The notes: generated by a model from the letters alone, not told the origin. DNA of 64,000 nt from Aliikangiella maris (GCF_040719265.1 NZ_JBFDAH010000012.1:62001-126000); one strand, 5' to 3'; counted from the stretch's first letter, positions 15,747 through 24,509 are shown. Numbers and translations: made by a program.

Positions 15747-16136
15747 ATGATCACTGAAATTCAAATGCTTGCTGCTGCTGGTGGACTTTTACTCGCGTTG
15801 ACCCTAATTCAGGGTACTCGCAACGTTATACTCTTAGGGCTTCCGGTTGCTGCTGGAAATCAACACGATATTGCGCCTTGGTCAGGTTGGAATGATAGGC
15901 TGAATCGAGCCATTCGAAACCTGATTGAAGCGATCGCGATATTTGCCCCCATTGTGCTAGCAGTGCACGGGCTAGGATTAAATAATGACCTCAGTGCCTT
16001 GGGTGCTCAGATTTTTCTGGTGAGTCGCATTGTGCATGCGGTGGTCTATACACTTGGAGTACCTTGGATTCGTACGCTTGCATGGTTTGCCGGCGTCATA
16101 GGCATTGTGATGGTGGGTGCTCCACTTTTCACATAA
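15747..16136 (+). CDS. MAPEG-family membrane protein
   Basis: This is a 129-residue integral membrane protein of the MAPEG family (membrane-associated proteins in eicosanoid and glutathione metabolism), likely a membrane glutathione transferase or peroxidase. Four hydrophobic helices are visible. The loop motif contains NRAIRNLIEAIAIFAP, the Arg/Asn/Glu pattern of the GSH site, and SRIVHAVVYTLGVPWIRTLAW is the family's third and fourth helix signature. Start ATG 15747 follows an AGGAGATG ribosome site. The frame is open further upstream, but that part overlaps the GST gene and is not conserved. Confidence 0.9.
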   Translation: MITEIQMLAAAGGLLLALTLIQGTRNVILLGLPVAAGNQHDIAPWSGWNDRLNRAIRNLIEAIAIFAPIVLAVHGLGLNNDLSALGAQIFLVSRIVHAVVYTLGVPWIRTLAWFAGVIGIVMVGAPLFT

Positions 16137-16285
16137 ATCCTATCCGATAAACGGTTTACCCAATACTGCACAAAGGGTCGGGCTAAGGCGTAGTTCCCCG
16201 ATGCTCGGCCCAATAACAATCTTGTACATATGCTTGGTCAGTTAAGTGCATATTCAGTTAAATTCTGCGTAGAGAGGATTACCTT

Positions 16286-18379
16286 ATGACAAACTCAATA
16301 CTGTATATTAAACCTTCACCCTTTCATTCGGGCGAACAAAAAATCCAGGCTCGCATGGGCGTCAGGGAAAAAATGGAACGTTTTGGGAGAAAGGTTATTC
16401 GAGACTTTATGCCAGATCAGCATCGAGAGTTCTATAATCAGTTGCCGTTTGTCCTTGTCGGGCATGCCGATGGTGAAGGTTGGCCGTGGGCTTCCATCTT
16501 GTTCAATTCACCTGGTTTTATGCACTCGAAAAATGAACGCTCGCTATCGATTAATGCCCTGCCTGTAGAAGGCGACCCTCTCCAGGAAGCCATTGAGCCT
16601 ATGACTCGACTCGGTTTACTCGGAATAGAATTGCCAACACGGCGGAGGAACCGATTAGCGGCACACATTGAGCGTAAAACGGAACAGGGGTTCGAGGTGA
16701 AGGTAGATCAAGCGTTTGGCAACTGTCCACAATATATTCAAACTCGTGAATTGGAGTGGCTGGATGCTGGTTCAATGCCCAAGCCAGAAGTTCAAGAAAT
16801 AACATTGCTTGATCAGGATGCGCAGGCGCTGATCTCAAATAGTGATACCTTTTTTGTGGCTAGCTACCTTGCCAATGGTAGCGGAGAAGCCAGCGAAGGT
16901 GCAGATGTTTCTCATCGAGGAGGTCGGCCAGGTTTTGTCCGGGTGGATGATGACAAGACGCTGACCATTCCAGATTACTTAGGTAACAACCATTACAATA
17001 CCTTTGGAAACTTCATTGAAAACGGTAAGGCAGGATTACTCTTTCTCGATTTTGAAAAGGGTGATCTTCTTACACTGACAGGTACCGTAGAGATTCTGTG
17101 GGAGTCGCCTGAGATAAAGTATTTTGACGGTGCAGAGCGGCTATGGAGATTCCACCTTGATCATGGGCGAAAACTCAAATACGCACTTCCACTTAGATGG
17201 AAATTGCAGGCGTTTTCTCCTAACACCTCTTTGACAGGTACTTGGCAAGAAGCCAAAGCGTCGGAAGATGCAGCGAGACTTAAAGACGAATGGCGGCCTT
17301 ACAAAGTTGAAAAGATTGTTCGGGAAAGCAGTGTCATCAAATCCTTTTATCTCTCTGCTGTGGGACATCAGGCACTAAAGTTTATCCCTGGGCAATTTCT
17401 TACCCTGAAGGCTGAACTTGAAGGTAAAGAACAAATACGTACTTACACCTTGTCGAGTGCGCCTGCTGATCATCAGTATCGAATCAGTGTAAAGCGCGAA
17501 GATTCACTGGATGGTAAACGACCTAAAGGGACTTTTTCCAGTTACTTACATTCAGGCATAAATGTAGGAGATACGATACTCGCAAAAGCCCCCACGGGTG
17601 CATTTCAATATGAGCCAGAGAGTGATCGTCCGGCTCTGCTTCTTGCTGGTGGTGTCGGCATTACGCCGATGATCTCGATGGCGCGACATGCATTGAGTGA
17701 GGGGCTTCGAACACGAAAAATACGCTCGATCACCTTCATTGGTGCCGCGCGCAGTCATCAACACAGGGCATTCTTTGACGAATTTAATAAGGTTGCTGAG
17801 GCGTCTCAAAATCAGATACAAGCCTATTGGGCATTAAGTGAAGTCAGTCCAGATTTAAAACCCGGAAAAGACTTTCAGCACGTCGGTCATATTTCAAAAG
17901 ACCTGCTTCAAGCAATATTGCCACTGGATGAATACGATTGTTATCTTTGTGGTCCGGCCGGATTTATGCAGGCAAGCTATGATTTGTTGCGCTCGTTAGG
18001 TGTCAGCGATTCTCGTATTAATGCCGAAGCATTTGGCCCTGCGTCATTGAAACGAAGTGCTGATGGGACAGCGAAAAGCGCCGTATCACAACCAGTTGCC
18101 GATCAAGCTATTGTTGAGTTTTCCAGTTCTAAAGTTGAACAGGCCTGGTCGAAAGGAGATGGCAACTTATTGGAATTTGCAGAAGCTCATGGGTTTACTC
18201 CTGACTTTGGTTGTAGAAGCGGGCAATGTGGTGCATGCAAAGTAAAACTGAGGTCAGGCAAAGTCGCTTATGAAACGGCACATCCCGAGGGGGTGGATGA
18301 TGGAGAGGTTTTATTGTGCTGCGCGGTTCCGGCTAGGGTTGAAGGAGAAGAGGTTGCTAGGATTTCTATTGAACTCTGA
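16286..18379 (+). CDS. PNPOx-like / ferredoxin reductase / [2Fe-2S] fusion oxidoreductase
   Basis: This is a 697-residue three-module flavoenzyme. An N-terminal split-barrel FMN-binding domain of the pyridoxamine-phosphate-oxidase type (about 40-200, with QLPFVLVGHADGEGWPWAS) is followed by a ferredoxin-NADP reductase part. That part has the FAD motif RTYTLSSAP near 384, the nucleotide motif LLAGGVGITPM near 453 and the CGPAGFM motif. The C-terminal plant-type ferredoxin (about 612-697) has CRSGQCGAC near 642 and a later Cys. It should pass electrons from NAD(P)H through FAD and the cluster. The acceptor is not evident; a quinone, nitro compound or reactive nitrogen species would fit the neighbours. 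A GAGAGGA site precedes the ATG. A 149-base gap from the MAPEG gene may hold its own promoter. Confidence 0.9.
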   Translation: MTNSILYIKPSPFHSGEQKIQARMGVREKMERFGRKVIRDFMPDQHREFYNQLPFVLVGHADGEGWPWASILFNSPGFMHSKNERSLSINALPVEGDPLQEAIEPMTRLGLLGIELPTRRRNRLAAHIERKTEQGFEVKVDQAFGNCPQYIQTRELEWLDAGSMPKPEVQEITLLDQDAQALISNSDTFFVASYLANGSGEASEGADVSHRGGRPGFVRVDDDKTLTIPDYLGNNHYNTFGNFIENGKAGLLFLDFEKGDLLTLTGTVEILWESPEIKYFDGAERLWRFHLDHGRKLKYALPLRWKLQAFSPNTSLTGTWQEAKASEDAARLKDEWRPYKVEKIVRESSVIKSFYLSAVGHQALKFIPGQFLTLKAELEGKEQIRTYTLSSAPADHQYRISVKREDSLDGKRPKGTFSSYLHSGINVGDTILAKAPTGAFQYEPESDRPALLLAGGVGITPMISMARHALSEGLRTRKIRSITFIGAARSHQHRAFFDEFNKVAEASQNQIQAYWALSEVSPDLKPGKDFQHVGHISKDLLQAILPLDEYDCYLCGPAGFMQASYDLLRSLGVSDSRINAEAFGPASLKRSADGTAKSAVSQPVADQAIVEFSSSKVEQAWSKGDGNLLEFAEAHGFTPDFGCRSGQCGACKVKLRSGKVAYETAHPEGVDDGEVLLCCAVPARVEGEEVARISIEL

Positions 18380-18425
18380 TGTTGAACTTGCGCTATCTGG
18401 CGGAAAATTTTATTAAAGGTAAGCC

Positions 18426-18632
18426 ATGAAATTTCAATTGCAAGAGCTAGTTAGGAATCACGGTTTTAAGGCTGCTAAGGTGGCTCTCATTGTGGGAACG
18501 ATATTGTTAATCATCAATCAATTTAATGCTATTTTTGCTGATCAGCCCTTTCGCTGGTTGCCCGCTGCACTTACTTATATTGTTCCGTTTTTTGTTTTTT
18601 TATTAGGTAAGCATAAGGAGGGGGAAGAATGA
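18426..18632 (+). CDS. nrtS: NrtS-like small membrane protein
   Basis: This is a 68-residue protein with two hydrophobic segments, AAKVALIVGTILLIINQF and WLPAALTYIVPFFVFLL. The pattern KVALxVGTIL..IN and LTYxVPF matches the NrtS family, reported as a small nitrate/nitrite transporter in cyanobacteria. A transport role here is inferred only from that similarity. Its TGA overlaps the ATG of the cupin gene (ATGA), so the two are translationally coupled. Confidence 0.75.
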   Translation: MKFQLQELVRNHGFKAAKVALIVGTILLIINQFNAIFADQPFRWLPAALTYIVPFFVFLLGKHKEGEE

Positions 18633-19282
18633 TCAATATGGATTTTTCTCGACGCTTGGTAATCGAAACCGCAGCTATGAATTGGACTGAAAGCCCAATT
18701 TCAGGTGTGTTACGCAAACCACTTGAAAGAGAGGCGAAAGAGTCTGGGCATACAACAAGTATTGTGAGGTACGAAGCGGGCGCCAGTTTTTCAGAGCATG
18801 TACATCCCTTGGGTGAAGAAATCTATGTGCTAGAGGGAGTGTTTTCGGACGAAACAGGCGACTTCGGACCGGGCACTTATATTCGTAATCCACCAGGAAG
18901 TGTTCACGCCCCTTTTAGTAAAGAGGGCTGCACTATTTTCGTAAAACTGAATCAATTCGATCAGAAAGATTCAATTCGAGTTCGGGTCGATACAAAAACA
19001 TCTCCTTGGCAACAGGGTATAGGTAGCCTAGACGTAATGTCCTTGCACCGTTTTGAAGGTGAACATGTCGCTTTGGTTAAGTGGCCAGCGGGGGAAGTGT
19101 TTGAGCCACACCGACACTTTGGTGGAGAAGAAATTCTGGTTCTCTCGGGAACATTTAGAGATGAGCATGGCATGTATCCGGAGCAAACATGGATTCGCAA
19201 CCCTCACATGAGCCAGCATCACCCTTATGTTCATGAGGTGACAGTCATTTTGGTCAAGACGGGGCATTTGCCAATAGAGTGA
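18629..19282 (+). CDS. Double ChrR-like cupin protein
   Basis: This is a 217-residue protein with two tandem cupin barrels of the ChrR type. Each half carries a metal-binding His pattern: FSEHVHPLGEEIYVLEG near 50-68 and FEPHRHFGGEEILVLSGTF near 150-170. The domain is known from the cupin half of anti-sigma factor ChrR, but the zinc-finger anti-sigma part is absent, so a stand-alone metal-dependent sensor or dioxygenase-like role is more likely. It is coupled to the nrtS-like gene by a 4-base overlap and is the last gene of the detoxification cassette before the ssrA end. Confidence 0.88.
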   Translation: MINMDFSRRLVIETAAMNWTESPISGVLRKPLEREAKESGHTTSIVRYEAGASFSEHVHPLGEEIYVLEGVFSDETGDFGPGTYIRNPPGSVHAPFSKEGCTIFVKLNQFDQKDSIRVRVDTKTSPWQQGIGSLDVMSLHRFEGEHVALVKWPAGEVFEPHRHFGGEEILVLSGTFRDEHGMYPEQTWIRNPHMSQHHPYVHEVTVILVKTGHLPIE

Positions 19283-19322
19283 TCAACTTGAAATTGGCTC
19301 GTTTATTTTTTCCATACTCAAT

Positions 19323-19385
19323 TTGCGGGTTAATAAAAAGCCCTAAAGGCCAGTAAGGGCTCATTAGGGCTTAAAAAAATGGTGG
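19323..19385. repeat. Right att-like repeat at the ssrA 3' end
   Basis: This partner of 13487-13551 is the functional copy. It contains the ssrA terminator and the last six bases of the tmRNA gene. The two copies delimit a 5.8-kb segment holding the LysR-regulated cassette. Confidence 0.85.
19338..19372 (-). terminator. ssrA intrinsic terminator
   Basis: Stem AAGCCCTAA (19338-19346) with TTAGGGCTT (19364-19372) is followed on the minus strand by a T tract (GGCTTTTTATTA). An inner alternative pairing also exists. It lies eight bases beyond the tmRNA 3' end. Confidence 0.85.
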
Positions 19386-19731
19386 AGGCGGGGGGAATCG
19401 AACCCCCGTCCGCGAATCCGCTGCTCGTGGTACTACATGCTTAGTCTAGTCTTTAAATTAACCCGAAACTGATCCGACTGACAGGATGTTTTAGGCGAGT
19501 TTGCTTAAGTTTAGCGCTTGGGGGGCAAACACCCTTACACGCGAGTCTCCGTATATGACTGTTAAACTTCCTACCGGTGACGCTCAGAAGCAACAGTTAG
19601 CCTATTAAGCGGCTAAAGCGTAGTTGTCGTCGTTTGCAACTATTTTTTTTCAGCTAGTGGGTACGAGGTTCGCTGACACCTCGGCATGCACCTTGAGTTT
19701 TGTAATCCTCGTCGAAGCCAATGTCGCCCCC
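19380..19731 (-). ncRNA. ssrA: Transfer-messenger RNA (tmRNA)
   Basis: This is a one-piece tmRNA of about 352 nt that rescues stalled ribosomes together with SmpB. The 5' end GGGGGCG pairs with CGCCTCC before the 3' ACCA, giving the tRNA-like acceptor stem with one G-U pair. The T arm GGGGGTTCGATTCCCCC is present. The tag reading frame (19605-19637) encodes ANDDNYALAA followed by TAA, with GCA as resume codon. The 3' end is the integration site for the accessory DNA on its left. smpB lies 5.8 kb away, unlike the adjacent arrangement in E. coli. Confidence 0.97.
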
Positions 19732-19858
19732 AAGATAAAGCCTTAAAACATTGGGATTTAATACTCGAAACAACCGATAAATTATGCCACACTTAGCGGT
19801 ATAGATGAAATAATAATACACTAAATATATGAATTAATTGCCTTAATTCAAGCTTTCA

Positions 19859-20632
19859 ATGGAAAATACTGAAATAAAAATAAAATATGCCTATGCAACT
19901 GATGTTGGCTGTGTTCGCGAATTGAATGAAGACTCTTTATTTTGTAGTAATAATCTCTGGCTGGTTGCCGATGGCATGGGGGGACATGCTTGCGGTGAAA
20001 TTGCCAGCCAAATTGCGGCAGAGACGATTGCCCGTGAATTTATGGGGTCTGGAGATTTGGTGAGAGCGATAGAGCTGGCTCATAGCAACATTCTTGCGGC
20101 CAGTAATGATAAAGTTAATCAACAAGGTATGGGCACAACAGTCGTTGCTTTAACTTGTAAGCAAAATGAATATTTTGTGGCTTGGGTCGGGGATAGTCGC
20201 GCTTATTTATGGGATCATTGCCGGTCGAGATTAACTCAGTTGACTGAAGATCACTCGCTGATTGTACGTTTGGTTAAGTCGGGGTTAATTTCAGTTGAAG
20301 AAGCGCAAAAGCATCCACAACGGCATATGATTACTCAATGTTTGGGGTCAGTTGAAATTGAACAGATAAAAATTGATGTCAACCAGGATGTATGGCAAGC
20401 CAATCAACAAATATTACTGTGCAGCGATGGGTTAAGTGACGAACTTAGCGATCAGGAAATCGCTAGGATTTTAAAAACTCATACTGATAAGTTGGATAAA
20501 ATTAATGCACTTATCGAGGCAGCCAAAAGTGCTGGAGGGCGGGATAATATCAGCGTCGTACTGATAGATTCACCAATTGTTAAAAAGCCCTCCCTGTTTG
20601 AAAAGATAAAAATGTTGCTTAAAATTCAATAA
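19859..20632 (+). CDS. PP2C-family Ser/Thr protein phosphatase
   Basis: This is a 257-residue metal-dependent phosphatase that should reverse the action of the kinase encoded two genes downstream. PP2C motifs are present in order: RELNEDSL (about 20-27), ADGMGGHACGE, GTTVVAL, VGDSRAYLW, and near the end GGRDNISVVLI. These supply the Asp ligands for the two metal ions. No transmembrane segment or extra domain is seen. The spacing to the FHA gene (about 2-23 bases) indicates an operon. The upstream 127 bases to ssrA hold promoters for both divergent genes. Confidence 0.95.
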   Translation: MENTEIKIKYAYATDVGCVRELNEDSLFCSNNLWLVADGMGGHACGEIASQIAAETIAREFMGSGDLVRAIELAHSNILAASNDKVNQQGMGTTVVALTCKQNEYFVAWVGDSRAYLWDHCRSRLTQLTEDHSLIVRLVKSGLISVEEAQKHPQRHMITQCLGSVEIEQIKIDVNQDVWQANQQILLCSDGLSDELSDQEIARILKTHTDKLDKINALIEAAKSAGGRDNISVVLIDSPIVKKPSLFEKIKMLLKIQ

Positions 20633-20655
20633 TAATGGCAGCTAATGAGGACTCA

Positions 20656-21183
20656 ATGACTAATCAACAAGAACAAGGCAAGCCATCTCAGGAGTCAGCG
20701 GTTGGACCACAAGGGACGCAAATGTTCGAGCTGTCTGATGTCAACAAAATGATTGCTCAGGAAATTGCGCAAACCCAGACCGATGAAGCTGACATTCCGG
20801 CCCTGATTGGGGTCAGTGAGAATGTCAGTGGTATGAGAATCATACTCAATAAAGATAAAATGGAAGTTGGGCGACGGCCAAACAGTGATATCCGTTTAAC
20901 AGATAATAGTGTCTCTTCGATGCATGCACATATCATTCGCGAAGGAACTTATTGCAAAGTATTAAATCTGTTATCTTCTAATGGTACTTTTGTGAATGGC
21001 GAAAAGGTTGCCGAAAAATATTTGGTTCCTGGTGATCGAGTTGCATTTGCTGCAACTGAATTTGTCTTTATGTTAATTGAAGAAGGAGACTCCAGTAAAA
21101 GTACCTCTAAAAACAGAGCGGTTTACCTGGCTGCAATTTTACTCACATTAGCCTTTGCCGGTCTGCTGTTTTATCTTTTATAA
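20656..21183 (+). CDS. FHA-domain protein with C-terminal membrane anchor
   Basis: This phosphothreonine-recognition protein is probably a substrate or scaffold for the neighbouring kinase. The FHA core spans about residues 65-140 with VGRRPNSDIRL, SVSSMHAHI and LLSSNGTFVNG, which include the Arg, Ser, His and Asn residues that contact phosphothreonine. The last 20 residues are a single hydrophobic helix, so it is tail-anchored in the inner membrane. ATG 20656 is preferred because of a TGAGGA site; an ATG at 20635 without a ribosome site is possible. The N-terminus is Gln/Thr-rich with candidate phosphorylation sites. Confidence 0.88.
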   Translation: MTNQQEQGKPSQESAVGPQGTQMFELSDVNKMIAQEIAQTQTDEADIPALIGVSENVSGMRIILNKDKMEVGRRPNSDIRLTDNSVSSMHAHIIREGTYCKVLNLLSSNGTFVNGEKVAEKYLVPGDRVAFAATEFVFMLIEEGDSSKSTSKNRAVYLAAILLTLAFAGLLFYLL

Positions 21184-21188
21184 ATGTT

Positions 21189-22949
21189 ATGTCGAGTAAT
21201 CCCATAAAGCCTCCGCTAACAGTTAATAAAATGACTGATACACAGGAGCTACCTAAAAATGTTGGTCGTTATCGCATCTTAAATGAAGTTGGTCGCGGTG
21301 CGACGGCATTTGTTTATAAAGCTTATGATCCCCAGCTCGATCGGTTTTTAGCCATTAAAGTTTTGCGCGAAGAGTTAGCGCAAGATGAAGATTATCGTCA
21401 AGCGTTTATTAAAGAAGCCAGATTGGCTGCACAACTCACCCATCCGGGTATTGTTACTATCTATGATGTAGGCATTGCCGATAATAAACCTTATATTGGT
21501 ATGGAGTTACTCGAAGGCGCGACGCTGGAACAAATCCTTAAGGCCCAAGGCAAGCTCAATTTACGTACCGTTTTAGCAATGTCGGTGCAACTGGCACGCG
21601 CACTGGATTATGCACACCGTCAAGGTGTTGTTCACCGTGATATCAAGCCGGGCAATATTGTTGTGTTGAAAGATAAAAAGACCGTCAAGTTGACTGACTT
21701 TGGTATTGCTCAACTCGATGATAGTTTAAACAGTGTTGGTAAGGGCTCAGACAAAGTTATTGGTACGCCCGAATATATGGCGCCAGAACAGGTTTTGGGG
21801 CAACCCACCGATAACCGCTCAGACCTTTATTCATTCGGGGTTTTAATTTATCGCATGTTAATGGGATTACCACCTTTTATTGGTGATGATCTTGGGCAGT
21901 TATTTAAACAAATTATTAAAAATAAACCACCACGTATTTATGTGGTAGAAGAAAAAGTTAAGGATGATTTACAAGATTTTATGCGCAAATTGCTGCAAAA
22001 GCAGCCAAACAAGCGTTACCAAAGTGCGGGACAAATCTCTAATGAATTGCGCACTATTCAAGGTAAGCTTGGAGAGAAAAAACAGCAACAAAATAATGAA
22101 TATGTTTCATTGCGTTTCCGCTGGACGGCAACAATGGCAGGTGTTGTATTTGTTGCAATGTGTTTAGGGTTGGCAATAGTTTACTACATGCAGTATCAAG
22201 CACTTTCGGGAATTACTTTTGACTATGGCCGTTCAATTGCTCGAATGATTGCTTATAAAAGTGCCGACTCTGTACTACTTGATGATTTGGTTGGATTGAA
22301 TGCATTGGTCAATGAAACCAATAAAAATGATCAAGTCAAAAGCGTTGCGGTGATGAATAAAAATAATACCGTTTTAGCTTCTACTCAAAAGGATATTATC
22401 GGTACTGCTTTTAAGCCACCGAATGATCGGTCTCATGAACATACTTTAGAAGATATTTTAATTTATCAACGCGAACTGGAAAATAAAAATATCTTATTCG
22501 ATGTCGAGATGCCTATCAAATATGATAATAAATCACTGGGCTATTTATATATTTCTTTTAGCGCTGACTCAATGTTTACTGCCGCTAAGAGCACGTTAGT
22601 AACGATGTTAATTGTGATGATGATCACGTTATTTGTGGTTTTTATAATTACACTGGTATTGGCTCGACGAACCTCCAGAGATTATCAGCGAGTTACTCAG
22701 GCATTAAATAAAATGGCTTTGGGACGAGTGGATGCTAGATTAATCAGTGATCGAAATGATGAGGCTGGACAATTATTTGCGGCATTTAATCGATTAGCAA
22801 ATTTCTTAGAAGGTAGGTTTGACACAGCAAGTAAAACTAAAGGTCGTTCTATTAAACAGGTTTCACTTAAAAAGATTTCTAACCAACCCGACAGTCAGGT
22901 GGCGGAGACGGTCGAGCTTGATATCGTTTCAGAGTTAGATAAAGATTAA
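21189..22949 (+). CDS. Transmembrane Ser/Thr protein kinase with periplasmic sensor and HAMP domain
   Basis: This is a 586-residue Hanks-type kinase. The catalytic domain (about 26-285) has the Gly loop VGRGATAFVY, AIKVL, HRDIKPGN, DFG in TDFGIAQ, and GTPEYMAPEQ, all intact. It is followed by a transmembrane helix (about 310-332), a periplasmic region of about 130 residues resembling a double-Cache/PAS-like sensor, a second helix (about 466-490) and a HAMP domain (about 492-545). Having HAMP on the C-terminal side of a kinase is unusual, because bacterial PknB-type kinases normally end with extracellular PASTA repeats. It follows the PP2C and FHA genes within six bases. Confidence 0.93.
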   Translation: MSSNPIKPPLTVNKMTDTQELPKNVGRYRILNEVGRGATAFVYKAYDPQLDRFLAIKVLREELAQDEDYRQAFIKEARLAAQLTHPGIVTIYDVGIADNKPYIGMELLEGATLEQILKAQGKLNLRTVLAMSVQLARALDYAHRQGVVHRDIKPGNIVVLKDKKTVKLTDFGIAQLDDSLNSVGKGSDKVIGTPEYMAPEQVLGQPTDNRSDLYSFGVLIYRMLMGLPPFIGDDLGQLFKQIIKNKPPRIYVVEEKVKDDLQDFMRKLLQKQPNKRYQSAGQISNELRTIQGKLGEKKQQQNNEYVSLRFRWTATMAGVVFVAMCLGLAIVYYMQYQALSGITFDYGRSIARMIAYKSADSVLLDDLVGLNALVNETNKNDQVKSVAVMNKNNTVLASTQKDIIGTAFKPPNDRSHEHTLEDILIYQRELENKNILFDVEMPIKYDNKSLGYLYISFSADSMFTAAKSTLVTMLIVMMITLFVVFIITLVLARRTSRDYQRVTQALNKMALGRVDARLISDRNDEAGQLFAAFNRLANFLEGRFDTASKTKGRSIKQVSLKKISNQPDSQVAETVELDIVSELDKD

Positions 22950-23012
22950 TGTTAAATTAGAAAAACGATTATTAGTTAGATAAGCGCCACATAATCACAA
23001 GAACTAGAATTT

Positions 23013-23660
23013 ATGACATTTATTGAATTTATAGAGCCTTTTATTATTGTTGCCATTTTAGCGGGCTTATTGTCGCTGTATAGTTTGTTGGCGCTAATAT
23101 TAAGTCTGCGCAAGTTAAAGCTGTTTGCTTTTTGTCGACAACTTACCGTATTGTTCATGTTGCTGATGATTACCGGCAGCATCACTTTATTTATGTTAGG
23201 TACTCAGGGATATCAGGCATTAACTCAGGAAGAACTGGTCGCCAACATCGAAGTGACCCCCACCAGTGAGCAAACTTACTATGCGCGATTGTTGTTTCTT
23301 GATGGAACACAGCAGGTTTATCTATTAAATGGTGATGAATTATTAGTCGACGCTTATATTTTGAAATGGAAACCTTGGGCAAATATTCTGGGGCTACATA
23401 CCGCTTATCGTTTAGAGCGGGTGAGCGGTCGGTATCAAGATATTCAGCAAGAGCAGAATAAACCCCGAACCGTGTTTGCTCTTAATAGTCATGCCGGAGG
23501 GGGACTGGCTGAATGGCGAAAAAATTATCAATCACTTTCATTCTTAGTGGATGTTGAGCATGGTTCTGCTAGCTTTGTTAGTGCCCAACAAGCACAGCAA
23601 TATCAGCTTTTGGTCAGTTCAAGTGGCTTAATTATTCGTCCCGTCAAAGCAGTTTTATAG
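23013..23660 (+). CDS. Predicted inner-membrane protein, function unknown
   Basis: This is a 215-residue protein. Two hydrophobic helices (about 8-30 and 43-63) are followed by a soluble domain rich in Tyr, Leu and Gln containing WANILGLHTAYRLERVSGRYQ. Similar proteins are often labelled cation/multidrug efflux pump in gammaproteobacterial genomes, but no transporter core is visible here and I would not assign a function. It begins 63 bases after the kinase and is convergent with rnfH. Confidence 0.75.
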   Translation: MTFIEFIEPFIIVAILAGLLSLYSLLALILSLRKLKLFAFCRQLTVLFMLLMITGSITLFMLGTQGYQALTQEELVANIEVTPTSEQTYYARLLFLDGTQQVYLLNGDELLVDAYILKWKPWANILGLHTAYRLERVSGRYQDIQQEQNKPRTVFALNSHAGGGLAEWRKNYQSLSFLVDVEHGSASFVSAQQAQQYQLLVSSSGLIIRPVKAVL

Positions 23661-23706
23661 TCCTGATGAGGGCCGGTAACTAATCGTCACGGCTTAAATA
23701 TTCAAC

Positions 23707-24042
23707 TTAAGAAGGCTTGGGGTTGTCCTTTTGCAGACTTTCTTTTTGCTTAACAGCTTTCTTTTTTCTGGCCTCTTTAGGATCTGCAATCAAAGGACGA
23801 TAGATTTCAATTCTATCACCTTCACGTAGTTCATCGGTGAGTTTACAGGCCTGACTAAATAGGCCTACTTTGTTTTTTGTCAGGTCAATCTGTGGATACT
23901 TTTGCAAGATACCAGATTGAACAATTGCTTGTTCCACTGTTGTACCTACGGGGACCTGTTGAGTTAGTAGCTGTTGTTCATCAGGTAGAGCAAAGATTAG
24001 TTCAATATTGATTATTGTTTGATTGGACATTTCGGCAGACAT
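23707..24042 (-). CDS. rnfH: RnfH-family ubiquitin-like protein
   Basis: This is a 111-residue beta-grasp protein of the RnfH/RatB family (UPF0125). The core ALPDEQQLLTQQVPVGTTVEQAI and GDRIEIYRPLIADPKEARKKKA is characteristic, and the tail is basic. Its biochemical role is unsettled. Its ATG overlaps the ratA stop by one base (TAATG), which matches the conserved ratA-rnfH pairing next to smpB in gammaproteobacteria. Confidence 0.92.
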   Translation of the reverse strand: MSAEMSNQTIINIELIFALPDEQQLLTQQVPVGTTVEQAIVQSGILQKYPQIDLTKNKVGLFSQACKLTDELREGDRIEIYRPLIADPKEARKKKAVKQKESLQKDNPKPS

Positions 24043-24479
24043 TAGTTTTTTCCATAAACCTGAACAGCCCTTTCGGTAAAGGCATTTACCATTGAGTGGG
24101 TCAGTTGGTTAAATATGGCGGCAAATGCCATTGATGCCAATTTATTCGAAAACTCAAATTCCAAGCTTAGCGCTATTTTACAGGCTTCTTCTGTTAAAGG
24201 GTTAAATTGCCAATGCCCAGAAAATGATTCAAATGGACCATCAATTAATTGCATTTGAATGGACCGAAAAGGAACCAAGGTGTTTTTAGTAGAAAAAGAT
24301 TTAGCAATACCTCTTTTAGCAATTTCAAGACGCGCAGTGACTTCATTTTCTGTACGAGAAATAATTTCGGCTTGTTGACAATAAGGAACAAATTCGGGAT
24401 AGGATGCGATATCATCAACCAGTCTAAACATCTGTTCTGCTGAAAACATTACTAATGCATGTCGATTAATTTTTTCCAC
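24042..24479 (-). CDS. ratA: RatA / Coq10-like START-domain protein
   Basis: This is a 145-residue SRPBCC-fold protein. Family motifs are MFRLVDDIASYPEFVPYC and the C-terminal ALSLEFEFSNKLASMAFAAIFNQ. E. coli RatA was described as a factor blocking 70S assembly. Homologues in the Coq10 branch bind ubiquinone, which may be the older role. Start ATG 24479. It is translationally coupled to rnfH. Confidence 0.92.
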   Translation of the reverse strand: MEKINRHALVMFSAEQMFRLVDDIASYPEFVPYCQQAEIISRTENEVTARLEIAKRGIAKSFSTKNTLVPFRSIQMQLIDGPFESFSGHWQFNPLTEEACKIALSLEFEFSNKLASMAFAAIFNQLTHSMVNAFTERAVQVYGKN

Positions 24480-24509
24480 TCGATTTCTACTACCTTTTTA
24501 CCCACTGGC

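Noticed and set aside
19859..22949. Type VI secretion locus
   Set aside because: Phosphatase, FHA and kinase genes are present, but no Tss component, Hcp or VgrG gene occurs in the window.
24042..24479. Reading RatA and RnfH as a toxin-antitoxin pair
   Set aside because: The names suggest it, but these are conserved housekeeping neighbours of smpB, and the Coq10-like fold argues for another function.
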